Origin: Burkholderiaceae bacterium
GTDB lineage: Bacteria; Pseudomonadota; Gammaproteobacteria; Burkholderiales; Burkholderiaceae_E
NCBI GenBank assembly: GCA_016710525.1
Contig: JADJVQ010000007.1
Location: forward strand, 107,987 to 171,986
DNA: 64,000 nt
Reading direction: 5' to 3'
Of this stretch, positions 27,291 to 36,585 are shown piece after piece. Every line of letters begins with the position of its first letter. Position 1 is the first letter of the stretch. A program made the position numbers and the translations under genes. The notes beneath the pieces were generated by a model. The model was not told the origin of the DNA. It saw only the letters and a program-made list of their open reading frames with translations, and ran no database searches.

Positions 27291-28453
27291 CCTCCCGAAT
27301 CCGGATCGTGTGCGCACTGATCTGGCTGGCTTTGTTGACCGGCTGCCCGAAGCCGGCCGAGCCGCCCAAGCCGACGATGCCGGGTGCGACCGTCGATGCC
27401 ACCTCGATCACCTTTCCCCAGGACAGCCCGCAGCTGGCCACCTTGCGCACCACGAACGTCGTGCCGGAGCGCGAAAGCCGGGTTCGAATCAACGGGCGGA
27501 CCGCCTGGGACGAGACCCTGACGACACGCATCACCTCGCCGCTGGCCGGCCGCGTGTTCTCGGTCTCGGCGCTGGCCGGCGCGGCCGTCAAGCGCGGCCA
27601 GGCGCTGGCGGTGGTGTCATCGCCGGAATTCGGCCAGTCACAGGCCGACGCCCGGCGCGCCGAGAGCGACCTGCGCTTCGCCGAACGAAACCTGGCGCGT
27701 TCCCGTGAACTGCATCAGGCCGGCGTGATCCCGCTGAAGGATCTCCAGGCCTCCGAGAATGACCTCGCCCGTGCGCGGACCGAGCTCGAACGAACCAGCG
27801 CCAAAGAGCGCCTATATGGCGGGGCCGGCACGATCGACCAGCAGTACCGGATCGTCGCGCCGATCGATGGCGTGATCGTGCAGCGCCAGGTGGCCGTCGG
27901 CCAGGAGGTCAGGCCCGACCAAAGCACCGATCAGCCGCTGTTCGTGATCTCCAATCCCGCCCGGCTGTGGGTCCTGCTCGACGTCCCCGAGGTGCTGACG
28001 CGCGAGATCCAGATCGGTGAGGTCGTGCGCATCGCGGTCCCCGCGCTGCCTGGCGAGCTGTTCTCGGCCAAGGTCGACTACGTCGCCGATTTCATCGATT
28101 CGCAGACGCGCACGGTGCGCGCGCGCGCGGTGGTCGACAACCGCGACCGCCGACTGAAGGCCGAGATGTACATCACCGGCGATGTCGAGATTCCGCCGTC
28201 GTCCGCACTGAAGGTGCCCAGCACCGCGATCTACCTGCTGGGCGATACCTACTACGCCTTCGTCGAAGAATCTCGCGGCCGCTTCGTGCGCCGCGCACTG
28301 AAGGCCGAAGAGGGCACGCTGGGTTCGATGCGGGTCACCAGCGGCTTGAAGGCCGACGAGTCCGTGGTGGCCGATGGCGCATTGCTGCTGCAGCAGATGC
28401 TCAACCAGAAGGCCACCTCGCCCCGCAAGAGCGCCGCCGCGGACACCAAATGA
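27287..28453 (+). CDS. czcB: CzcB-type periplasmic adaptor (lipoprotein)
   Basis: Membrane-fusion protein joining the inner-membrane pump to the outer-membrane channel. The 388-residue product starts with a short lipoprotein signal with lipobox LLTGC (Cys20), so it is anchored by lipid, not by a transmembrane helix. A lipoyl/HlyD barrel-sandwich (about 85-220), a helical hairpin with Arg/Glu repeats and a beta-barrel domain follow. The order matches CzcB/CusB-like adaptors. No His-rich metal-binding N-terminus is visible. Overlaps both czcC and czcA by four bases (ATGA). Confidence 0.88.
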   Translation: MTSRIRIVCALIWLALLTGCPKPAEPPKPTMPGATVDATSITFPQDSPQLATLRTTNVVPERESRVRINGRTAWDETLTTRITSPLAGRVFSVSALAGAAVKRGQALAVVSSPEFGQSQADARRAESDLRFAERNLARSRELHQAGVIPLKDLQASENDLARARTELERTSAKERLYGGAGTIDQQYRIVAPIDGVIVQRQVAVGQEVRPDQSTDQPLFVISNPARLWVLLDVPEVLTREIQIGEVVRIAVPALPGELFSAKVDYVADFIDSQTRTVRARAVVDNRDRRLKAEMYITGDVEIPPSSALKVPSTAIYLLGDTYYAFVEESRGRFVRRALKAEEGTLGSMRVTSGLKADESVVADGALLLQQMLNQKATSPRKSAAADTK

Positions 28454-31400
28454 TCCGCCGCGTCGTCAGCGTTTCGCTGCATCAGCCGCTGGTGATCCTG
28501 CTGGCGGTGGTTCTATTCATCGGCGCCGGTCTGGTCGCGTTCAGGAACCTGCCGGTCGAAGCGTTTCCGGACGTGACCGACACGCAGGTCACGATCATCA
28601 CGCTCTACCCGGGACGCGCCGCCGAAGAGGTCGAACGTCAGGTCACGATTCCGCTGGAAGTGGCGCTGTCGGGCATCCCGAATGCGGTCCGCCTGTTCTC
28701 GCATACGCAGTTCGGCCTGTCGTTCATGGTCGTCACCTTCAACGACAAGGTGAATGACTATTTCGCACGCCAGCAGGTGACCGAAAGGCTGCGCAACGCC
28801 GACCTGCCCGACGGCGTGCAGCCCGAACTGGCCGCCTTGACGTCCGCGATCAGCGAAATCTACCGCTACCGGATCCGCGCCGACCAGCTCACCGCCACCG
28901 AACTGCGCACACTGCAGAACTGGGTGATGGAGCGACAGCTCAAGACCGTGCCGGGCGTCGCGGACGTGGTGAGCTTCGGCGGCCTCATCAAGACCTACGA
29001 AGTGCAGCCCGACCTGCTGAAGATGCGCGACTACAAGATCACGCTCGAACAGCTGTCGCAGGCCCTGGGCAAGTCGAACAGCAATGCCGGCGGCGGTTAT
29101 GTCGAGCACGGCCGCCAGCAATACCTGATCCGCGGCATCGGCCTGCTGCGCAATGCCGGTGATCTCGAGATGGTGCCGGTCGCCCAGTTCAATGGCAACC
29201 CGATCCTGGTCAAGGACATCGCCCGGGTCGCGATCGGCGGCGTGCCGCGCCAGGGCGTGGCCGGCCAGGATGGCGACGACGACATCGTCTACGGCATGGT
29301 CCTGATGCGCAAAGGCGAGAACGCCTCGGTGGTGCTGCAGGCGGTCAAGGAGCGCATCGAGGTGATCACGCGCACGCAGCTGCCGCCCGGTGTCACGATC
29401 GAATCCTTCTACGATCGCAGCTGGCTGATCGGGCGAACACTGAAGACGGTCTTCACCAACCTGCTGGAAGGCGCCGGACTGGTCAGCGTCGTGCTGTATC
29501 TGTTCCTGAAGAACATGCGCGCCGCCGCGATCGTCGCGTCGATCATTCCGCTGTCGCTGCTGGGGACCTTCCTGGGGCTCACCTGGATCGGCATCCCGGC
29601 CAACCTGCTGTCGCTGGGCGCGATGGACTTCGGCATCATCGTCGACGGTGCGGTGATCGTCGTCGAGCACATCTACCATCGCCTGCACGCTGCTGCCCGA
29701 TTCGGCGGACCGCAAGGCCAAGATGAATACCGTGCTGGCCGCCACCGCCGAGGTCGGGCGCCCGACCGTGTTCTCGATGCTGATCATCATCGCGGCGCAC
29801 ATCCCGATCTTCACGCTGCAGCGCCACGAAGGCCGCATCTTCGCGCCGATGGCGTATTCCGTGGTGTCGGCCCTGATCGCCTCGCTGGTGCTGTCGCTGA
29901 CCCTGGTGCCGCTGCTGTCCTACTGGCTGCTGCGCGGCAAACTGTCGCATGGCGAGCCGGGCATCCTCGTGTTCAGCAAGCGTCTCTATGCGCCGGCGCT
30001 GCGCTGGTCGCTCAGCCACCGCAAGACGGTGCTCCTGCTGGCCGGGGTCGGCCTGGCTGTCGCGATGGGCGCGGCCACCCGCCTGGGTTCCGAATTCCTG
30101 CCCGAACTCAATGAAGGCAGCGTGTGGCTGAACGTCACGCTCGAGCCCAGCGTGTCGATCAGCGAAGCGCAACTGCAGGCCAGCCGCATCCGGGCCCTGG
30201 TGCGCAAGACCCCGGAAGTCGAGGGCGTCGTCAGCAAACTGGGCCGCCCCGAAGACGGCACCGACCCCAAGATCGCCAGCCAGATCGAGGCGCTGGTCGA
30301 TCTGCACGACGATCACTTGTGGACACGGGGCCTGACCAAGAAGCAGGTGCTGGCCGAGATCGATCAGAACCTGCGCACCATCCCGGGCATTTCGGTGACC
30401 TTTTCGCAGCCGATCCGCGACAACGTGCTGGAGTCGATCTCCCAGATCGACGGCCAGATCGTGATCAAGGTCACCGGCGACGACCTGGGCACCCTGCGCA
30501 GCTACGGCCTGACGATCCTGACTGAAATTCGCGGGGTCGAAGGAGTCTCGCGCGCCTTCATCGACCGCGATGGCCAACTGCCGCAATACCGGATCGACAT
30601 CGATCGGGCGCGGGCCGCACGCTATGGCCTGTCGGTCGATGCGGTCCAGGAAGTCATCCAAAGCGCGCTGGCCGGCCGCGAGGTCAGTTATGTGTGGGAA
30701 GGAGAACGCCGGTTCGCTGTCACGGTACGGCTCTCGGATGCCGAGCGGAGCCTGTCGCGCGTCAAGGAAATCGCGGTTGCCACGCCGGCAGGCGCGTTCG
30801 TGCCGCTGCAGGACATCGCGACCTTCCAAAGCACCAGCGGCGCCATGAACATCGCGCGAGAAGGCGGACGACGGGTGCTTTCGATCGGGGTCTTCATCAA
30901 GGACCGCGACATGGGCAGCGTGGTCAAGGACATGCAGAAGGCGGTCGCCAAGACCGTCAAGCTGCAGCAGGGTTACGAGATCGGCTGGTCGGGAGAATTC
31001 GAGAACCAGGAGCGGGCCATGGCGCGCCTGGCCTGGGTGGTGCCGCTGTCGATCCTGATCATCTTCATGCTGCTGTTCAACGCCTTCGGATCACTGAAGA
31101 ACGCCACGCTGATCATTGCCAATATTCCGTTCGCGATGATCGGCGGCATCCTGGCGCTTTATTTCACCGACATCGCCCTGTCCGTCTCGGCGGCGATCGG
31201 GTTCATCGCCCTGTTCGGCCAGGCAGTGCTCAACGGCGTGGTGATGCTGTCTCACTTCGGGCACCTGCGCGCGCACGGCGAGGACGTCTACGACGCGGTG
31301 TTCCGCGGTTCTCTGGACCGGTTGCGAACCGTGCTGATGACCGCGCTGCTGGCCTCGCTCGGACTGCTGCCGATGGCGCTGTCGACGGCGATCGGCGCCG

Positions 31401-31534
31401 AGACCCAGCGCCCGCTGGCGATCGTCATCATCGGCGGGCTGATTACCGCGACGCTGCTGACGCTGCTTGTTCTGCCCACGCTCTACCTCTGGCTGCATGG
31501 CAGCGAGGACCAGGCGGGACGCACCGAACTCTAG
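28450..31534 (+). CDS. czcA: CzcA-type heavy-metal efflux RND pump (one frameshift)
   Basis: Proton-driven inner-membrane RND transporter exporting heavy-metal cations. The first frame (from 28450) covers TM1, the first periplasmic half and TM2-TM4, including the conserved AMDFGIIVDGAVIVVE (about 391-406), whose Asp, Asp and Glu are the proton-relay residues of the HME family. Near 29684-29696 the reading must move by one base; the second frame (LLPDSADRKAKM...) continues to 31534. Corrected length is 1027 residues, as expected for HME-RND pumps. An assembly indel is likely. Specificity (Co/Zn/Cd versus Cu/Ag) is not decided here. Confidence 0.92.
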
Positions 31535-31544
31535 GCGGCGGGCC

Positions 31545-31590
31545 AAAGAAAACGGCTGCATGGCCAGGCAGGAGCCTGGCCATGCAGCCG
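31545..31590 (-). terminator. Strong terminator between czcA and the cytochrome genes
   Basis: A perfect 17-bp inverted repeat (31553-31569 and 31574-31590) with a four-base loop lies between the convergent czcA and cytochrome stops. On the minus strand it is followed by TTTTCTTT, so it is an intrinsic terminator for the cytochrome pair; on the plus strand it lacks a T-run but may still slow transcription from czcA. Confidence 0.9.
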
Positions 31591-31608
31591 CCGGCCCGCA
31601 CAAGCGGC

Positions 31609-31947
31609 TTACTTCTTGACCGACAGCCCGCCCGGCAGGCTGGCGTAATAGGCGGCAAGGTTGCGAACGTCGTCGCGCGTCAGTTGCTTGGCCGTGGCGC
31701 CCATGATGGGGTTCTTGCGGGCATCCGACCGGTAATCGAGCAGTGCACGCTCGAGGAAGTCCTTGTACTGACCGGCAAGCCGCGGATAGGAGGGATCGAT
31801 CGGGGTGTTGCCGTCCTTGCCATGGCAGGCTGCGCAGACCTGTTCGGCTTTCACGCGACCTTGCTCGACATTGGCAGCAAAAACCGGAACATTGACCAGA
31901 CCGGCACCCAACAAGGCGACCGGCACAAGCCGGGAAAAGCGAATCAT
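31609..31947 (-). CDS. Class I cytochrome c (c553/c4-like, single haem)
   Basis: Periplasmic electron carrier of 112 residues with a Sec signal peptide (cleaved near 24 after PVFA), haem motif CAACH (Cys38, Cys41, His42) and a likely Met82 axial ligand in NPIMGA. It follows the second cytochrome gene by 10 bases and resembles it, suggesting duplication. Such pairs usually carry electrons to a terminal oxidase, but the partner is not in the window. Confidence 0.92.
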   Translation of the reverse strand: MIRFSRLVPVALLGAGLVNVPVFAANVEQGRVKAEQVCAACHGKDGNTPIDPSYPRLAGQYKDFLERALLDYRSDARKNPIMGATAKQLTRDDVRNLAAYYASLPGGLSVKK

Positions 31948-31957
31948 GCGCAGCTCC

Positions 31958-32269
31958 TTACTTGGTGCCGTAGTACGCGGCCAGGTCTGCGATGTCCTGG
32001 TCGGTCAGTGAACCCGCGATGCCGCGCATGGTGGGGTGCGAACGCTCGCCCTTCTTGTACGCATTGAGCGCGTTCTCGATGTACTTGGCGCTCTGGCCGG
32101 CGATCTTCGGAACCCGATAGACCGATGGAAAGGACGCCTTGTATTCGGGGATGCCGTGACAGCCGATGCACATCGACGTCTTTTGTTTTGCCCCATCGGC
32201 ATTGCCCTGAGCCCACGCCGCCAGCGGGGCCGCCGCCACGAGGGCGACGAGTACCAATTTCTTGACCAT
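31958..32269 (-). CDS. Class I cytochrome c, single haem, paralogue of the next gene
   Basis: From the ATG at 32269 the product has 103 residues: signal peptide MVKKLVLVALVAAAPLAAWA, haem motif CIGCH (Cys34, Cys37, His38) and a candidate Met ligand in HPTMRGIAG. A longer frame to 32335 has no signal-like start and is rejected. It lies upstream of the other cytochrome on the same strand, so the two are likely co-transcribed and stop at the terminator at 31545-31590. Confidence 0.9.
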   Translation of the reverse strand: MVKKLVLVALVAAAPLAAWAQGNADGAKQKTSMCIGCHGIPEYKASFPSVYRVPKIAGQSAKYIENALNAYKKGERSHPTMRGIAGSLTDQDIADLAAYYGTK

Positions 32270-32397
32270 ATCCACCTGGGAATCGAGATGAGCGCGTGCT
32301 GAACCGCGCGAAGTCTTTGTTTTAGAAGCGAACACGGGATTTTAGCCGAGCGCTCGCCTGGCCGTCCAGTTGCGGCGCGCGTCCGCGCGGCTTCCCG

Positions 32398-32403
32398 TAT
32401 ACT
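32398..32403 (+). promoter_or_regulatory. Candidate -10 element for moxR
   Basis: TATACT at 32398-32403 lies 45 bases before the moxR ATG, between the divergent cytochrome and moxR genes. A TTGCGG is present upstream but at a spacing of 22 bases, too long for a standard promoter, so only the -10 is proposed. No clear Shine-Dalgarno sequence precedes the moxR ATG. Confidence 0.4.
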
Positions 32404-32447
32404 CGAAAATACCCGTGCAGTGCACGCCTTACCTCTAGCCAATCCCC

Positions 32448-33290
32448 ATGCGATTCGAAGGCACCTCCCAGTACGTCGCCACCGACGACCTCAAGCTGGC
32501 GGTCAACGCTGCCATCACACTGCAGCGCCCCCTGCTCATCAAGGGCGAGCCCGGCACCGGCAAAACCATGCTGGCCGAGGAAGTCGCCAAGGGCCTGAAC
32601 ATGCCGCTGCTGCAGTGGCACATCAAGTCCACGACCAAGGCGCAGCAAGGCCTGTACGAGTACGACGCGGTTTCGCGGCTGCGCGACTCCCAGCTCGGCG
32701 ACGAGCGCGTCAAGGACATCCACAACTACATCCTGCGCGGTGTGCTGTGGCAGGCCTTCGAGGCCGAGCAGCCGATGGTGCTGCTGATCGACGAGATCGA
32801 CAAGGCCGACATCGAGTTCCCCAACGATCTGCTGCGCGAGCTCGATCGGATGGAGTTCTACGTCTACGAAACCCGCCAGCTGGTGAAGGCGCGGCATCGT
32901 CCGGTGGTGATCATCACCTCCAACAATGAAAAAGAGCTGCCCGACGCATTCCTGCGCCGCTGCTTCTTCCACTACATCAAGTTCCCGGACAAAGAGACGA
33001 TGCAGTCGATCGTCGATGTGCACTATCCGGAAATCAAGAAGACGCTGCTCAAGGAAGCGATGGACGCCTTCTTCCAGATCCGTGAAGTCCCCGGCCTGAA
33101 GAAGAAGCCCTCCACGTCCGAGCTGCTCGACTGGCTCAAGCTGCTGCTGGCCGAAGACATCCCGCCCGAGGCGCTGAAATCGCAGGACAACAAGCAGGTG
33201 ATTCCGCCCTTGCACGGCGCCCTGCTGAAGAACGAACAGGATGTCCATCTGTTCGAGCGCCTGATTTTCATGGCACGCCACAACCGCTGA
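32448..33290 (+). CDS. MoxR-family AAA+ ATPase
   Basis: Cytosolic AAA+ chaperone-like ATPase that usually acts with a VWA partner to activate or assemble metalloenzymes or complexes. The 280-residue product has Walker A GEPGTGKT (33-40), Walker B LLIDEIDKAD near 105-115 and a sensor-1 segment IITSNNEKELPD near 155. Here the partner is the CoxE-like gene 75 bases downstream, so this is a MoxR/CoxE pair. The target is unknown; the adjacent cytochromes c may or may not be relevant. Confidence 0.9.
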   Translation: MRFEGTSQYVATDDLKLAVNAAITLQRPLLIKGEPGTGKTMLAEEVAKGLNMPLLQWHIKSTTKAQQGLYEYDAVSRLRDSQLGDERVKDIHNYILRGVLWQAFEAEQPMVLLIDEIDKADIEFPNDLLRELDRMEFYVYETRQLVKARHRPVVIITSNNEKELPDAFLRRCFFHYIKFPDKETMQSIVDVHYPEIKKTLLKEAMDAFFQIREVPGLKKKPSTSELLDWLKLLLAEDIPPEALKSQDNKQVIPPLHGALLKNEQDVHLFERLIFMARHNR

Positions 33291-33298
33291 TCCGGATC

Positions 33299-33318
33299 GT
33301 GGCGGGTTCGCCCGCCAC
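33299..33318 (+). other. UUCG-loop hairpin between moxR and coxE
   Basis: A perfect 8-bp stem GTGGCGGG / CCCGCCAC closed by a TTCG tetraloop lies 8 bases after the moxR stop. There is no T-run, so it is more likely an mRNA-stabilising or processing element than a full terminator. Confidence 0.55.
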
Positions 33319-33365
33319 GTCGCCGCGTGCAGCGGCGCGAGCACATGACTTAGGGAGTCCCGACC

Positions 33366-34541
33366 ATGCTCATCGACTTCTTCCTGCACCTGCGCAAAGC
33401 CAAGCTGCCGGTGTCGATCAAGGAATACCTGATGCTGATCGAAGGCATCAAGCAGCATGTGATCAACAACACGATCGACGAGTTCTATTATTTGTCGCGT
33501 GCGGCGCTGGTCAAGGACGAACGCAATTTCGACAAGTTCGACAAGGCCTTCGGCTCCTACTTCAAGGATGTCCAGGCGTTGCCGGGCGTTGATCTAGACC
33601 TGCCGCTGGACTGGCTCAAGCGCCAGCTGCAGCGCGAGTTCACCGCCGAAGAAAAGGCCGCGATCGAGGCCATGGGCGGGCTCGACAAGCTGCTCGAGCG
33701 CCTGCGCGAGCTGCTCGAGGAGCAGAAGGAACGCCACGAGGGCGGCAAGAAGTGGATCGGCACCAACGGCACGTCGCCGTTCGGCAACGGCGGCTTCAAT
33801 CCGGAAGGCATCCGGGTCGGCGGCCCGTCGGCGGGCAACCGCACCGCGGTGAAGGTCTGGGAGCAGCGCACCTATCGCGACTATGACGACCAGGTCGAAC
33901 TTGGCACCCGCAACATCAAGGTGGCGATGCGCCGGCTTCGCAAGTTCGCCCGCGAAGGCGCCGAAGAAGAACTCGATCTGGACGACACCATCTACAGCAC
34001 GGCGCGCAACGCCGGCTACCTCGACATCAAGATGGTTCCCGAGCGCCACAACACCATCAAGGTGCTGATGCTGCTGGACGTCGGCGGCACGATGGACGAC
34101 CACATCAAGCAGACCGAAGAGCTGTTCTCGGCCGCCAAGACCGAGTTCAAGCACCTCGAGTTCTTCTACTTCCACAACTGCGTCTACGACTACGTCTGGA
34201 AGAACAACCGGCGCCGCCACTCCGAGCGTCATTCCACCTGGGACATCATCCGCAAGTACAACAACGACTACCGGCTGATCTTCGTCGGCGACGCGACGAT
34301 GAGCCCTTACGAGGTCCTGCAGCCGGGCGGATCGGTCGAATACAACAACGAAGAAGCGGGCGCGATCTGGCTGCGCCGGCTGGTCGAGCGCTATCCGAAG
34401 TTCGCCTGGCTCAATCCGGAACCCGAAGGGGTCTGGGAGTACCGGCAATCGATTTCGGTGATCAAGCAGCTGATGACCAACCGGATGTATCCGGTCACCC
34501 TGGCCGGCCTGGAAAAGGCCATGCGGGAATTGTCGAAGTAA
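33366..34541 (+). CDS. CoxE-like VWA-domain protein
   Basis: Partner protein of the upstream MoxR ATPase. The 391-residue product has an N-terminal helical region (1-110), a Lys/Gly-rich linker (about 120-145) and a C-terminal von Willebrand A domain. Its metal-site motif reads LLDVGGTMDDH (near 237-247) instead of the canonical DxSxS, so the first Ser is replaced by Gly and the second by Thr. Ends in KAMRELSK. The pair is widely conserved, but its client is not defined by sequence. Ribosome binding site GGGAG lies 8 bases before the ATG. Confidence 0.87.
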   Translation: MLIDFFLHLRKAKLPVSIKEYLMLIEGIKQHVINNTIDEFYYLSRAALVKDERNFDKFDKAFGSYFKDVQALPGVDLDLPLDWLKRQLQREFTAEEKAAIEAMGGLDKLLERLRELLEEQKERHEGGKKWIGTNGTSPFGNGGFNPEGIRVGGPSAGNRTAVKVWEQRTYRDYDDQVELGTRNIKVAMRRLRKFAREGAEEELDLDDTIYSTARNAGYLDIKMVPERHNTIKVLMLLDVGGTMDDHIKQTEELFSAAKTEFKHLEFFYFHNCVYDYVWKNNRRRHSERHSTWDIIRKYNNDYRLIFVGDATMSPYEVLQPGGSVEYNNEEAGAIWLRRLVERYPKFAWLNPEPEGVWEYRQSISVIKQLMTNRMYPVTLAGLEKAMRELSK

Positions 34542-34629
34542 CTGACGGGCCTGCGGGGTCGGACCCCGCGGGGCTGCTGCAAGCCGGCTGGTTCAGTTCA
34601 TCGGCGCGACCGCGGACGGTCGTGCCGGC

Positions 34630-36501
34630 TCAGTGCTCGATGGGTGGCGCGTTGCGCAGCACTTCTTCCAGGGTCGTCAGGCCCTGAGCAATCTTCTGCG
34701 CACCAGACAGTCTCAAGGGCCGCAGGCCGTTTCGGATCGCCGTCGAGCGGATCTTGCGCGGATCCGGCTGATCGCTGATCAGGCCCTTCAGATCCTCGGT
34801 CAGCAGCAGCAGTTCGTAGATGCCGGAGCGGCCCTTGTATCCGGTCATCCGGCACTCCAGGCAGCCCACGGCGCGCCAGACCCGATCGGGCTTGCGCGCC
34901 CGAAACGGCGAGATCAGCGCCTTCCATTGTGAGTCGCTGATCTCCGCGCCCTCTTCCTTGCAATGGGGGCACAAGGTGCGCACCAGCCGCTGGGCCATCA
35001 CCCCGACCACGGTCGAGCTGATCAGGTACGACGGCACGCCCAGGTCGAGCAGGCGCGTGATCGCAGCAGGCGCATCGTTGGTATGCAGCGTCGAGAGCAC
35101 CAGATGGCCGGTCAGCGCAGCCTGCACCGCCATCTCGGCTGTTTCGAGATCGCGGATTTCGCCCACCATGATGATGTCCGGGTCCTGGCGCATCAGCGCC
35201 CGGATCCCATCGGCAAACGACAGCTCGATGCCATGGAGCACCTGCATCTGGTTGAACGAGGGTTCGATCATCTCGATCGGATCCTCGACCGTGCAGACAT
35301 TCACCTCCTCGGTGGCCAGCTGCTTGAGGGTCGTGTAGAGCGTGGTCGTCTTGCCCGATCCGGTGGGACCGGTCACCAGCACGATGCCGTTGGGACGCCC
35401 GACCATGGCGTTCCACAGGCTGCGGTCCTCGTCGCCGAAGCCGAGCTCGCTGAAATCGCGCAGCAGCACGTCCGGATCGAAGATCCGCATCACCAGTTTT
35501 TCGCCGAACACGGTCGGCAAGGTCGACAGACGAAGCTCGACCTCGCGTCCCGACTGACCGCGGGTCTTGATGCGTCCGTCCTGCGGACGACGCTTCTCGA
35601 CCACATCCATGCGCCCCAGCAGCTTGATCCGGCTGGTCATCGCCGACAGCACCGCTGCCGGAACCTGGTAGACGTTGTGCAGCACGCCATCGATGCGGAA
35701 TCGCACCACGCCGTGATCCCGGCGCGGTTCGAGGTGGATGTCACTGGCCCGCTGGTCGAACGCATACTGCATCAGCCAGTCGACGATGGTGACCACATGC
35801 TGGTCGTTGGCATCGACGTTCTTGCCGCTGCGCCCGAGCTCGACCAGCTGTTCGAAGTTGTTCTGGTTGTTGATCGCGCCATTCTTCTGCGCATCACGCA
35901 CCGACTTGGCGAGCGAGAAGAACTCGGCGATATAGCGCGTGATGTCCTGCGGATTGGCGACCACCCGGCGGATGTCGGCGCGCAGCAGCTGCGCGAGCTC
36001 GGGCATCCAGTCGGTCATGAACGGCTCGGCGGTCGCGATCACCACCTCGCCGGGACGCACCTCCAGCGGCAGGATCCGGAACCGGGTCGCGTACTGGCTC
36101 GACATCACCTCGGCAACCTTCGACAGGTTGACTCGCAGCGGATCGATGTGGACGTAGTCGAGCCCGACCTTTCCGGCAAACCACTCGGTCAGGGTTTCAA
36201 GATCCAGGGTGCGGTGCGGCGGCTTGGCGCTGCGCAGCTTGCGCTGGGCCAGCGAGACCAGCGCATGCTGCTCCGATGTCGTCAGGCGGGCATACACCGC
36301 CGCCTTGACGCCCTGTGCGTCCTCCAACAGGCCGTCGGCGACCAGTGCTTCGATCAGGTCGCCCACCTGCACCCGTCGGCCGGCCTTGCCCAACAGCACG
36401 GCGCCTGCGACTGGCGATTCGCCGGGCGGACGCTCTATGGCAGAGGCAGGGGAATCGCTGATGGTTGCTGCATTCATCGGGAGGAAACCGGTCGTCGTCA
36501 C
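34630..36501 (-). CDS. GspE/PilB-family type II secretion or pilus ATPase, orphan
   Basis: Hexameric ATPase that powers type II secretion or type IV pilus extension. The 623-residue product has an MshEN-like N-terminal domain (about 95-210), Walker A GPTGSGKT (near 375-382), Asp-box, Walker B DPDIIMVGEIRD, the His-box STLHTNDA and a zinc tetracysteine CPHC...CLEC near 525-550. All catalytic parts are present, so it should be active. No other secretion or pilus genes are nearby, so its machine must be encoded elsewhere. Neighbours are an unrelated fusion gene and coxE. Confidence 0.9.
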   Translation of the reverse strand: MTTTGFLPMNAATISDSPASAIERPPGESPVAGAVLLGKAGRRVQVGDLIEALVADGLLEDAQGVKAAVYARLTTSEQHALVSLAQRKLRSAKPPHRTLDLETLTEWFAGKVGLDYVHIDPLRVNLSKVAEVMSSQYATRFRILPLEVRPGEVVIATAEPFMTDWMPELAQLLRADIRRVVANPQDITRYIAEFFSLAKSVRDAQKNGAINNQNNFEQLVELGRSGKNVDANDQHVVTIVDWLMQYAFDQRASDIHLEPRRDHGVVRFRIDGVLHNVYQVPAAVLSAMTSRIKLLGRMDVVEKRRPQDGRIKTRGQSGREVELRLSTLPTVFGEKLVMRIFDPDVLLRDFSELGFGDEDRSLWNAMVGRPNGIVLVTGPTGSGKTTTLYTTLKQLATEEVNVCTVEDPIEMIEPSFNQMQVLHGIELSFADGIRALMRQDPDIIMVGEIRDLETAEMAVQAALTGHLVLSTLHTNDAPAAITRLLDLGVPSYLISSTVVGVMAQRLVRTLCPHCKEEGAEISDSQWKALISPFRARKPDRVWRAVGCLECRMTGYKGRSGIYELLLLTEDLKGLISDQPDPRKIRSTAIRNGLRPLRLSGAQKIAQGLTTLEEVLRNAPPIEH

Positions 36502-36585
36502 GGGCGGCGCCGGCCTTGGCGGACCAGACGCCCGACGATATCAGCGCCGGCGACCCGCCTTCCCTTCGCGCGGATGGACGGCCGC

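Noticed and set aside
34553..34569. GCGGGG/CCCCGC hairpin after coxE considered as a terminator
   Set aside because: Only a 6-bp stem and no T-run; kept out of the feature list.
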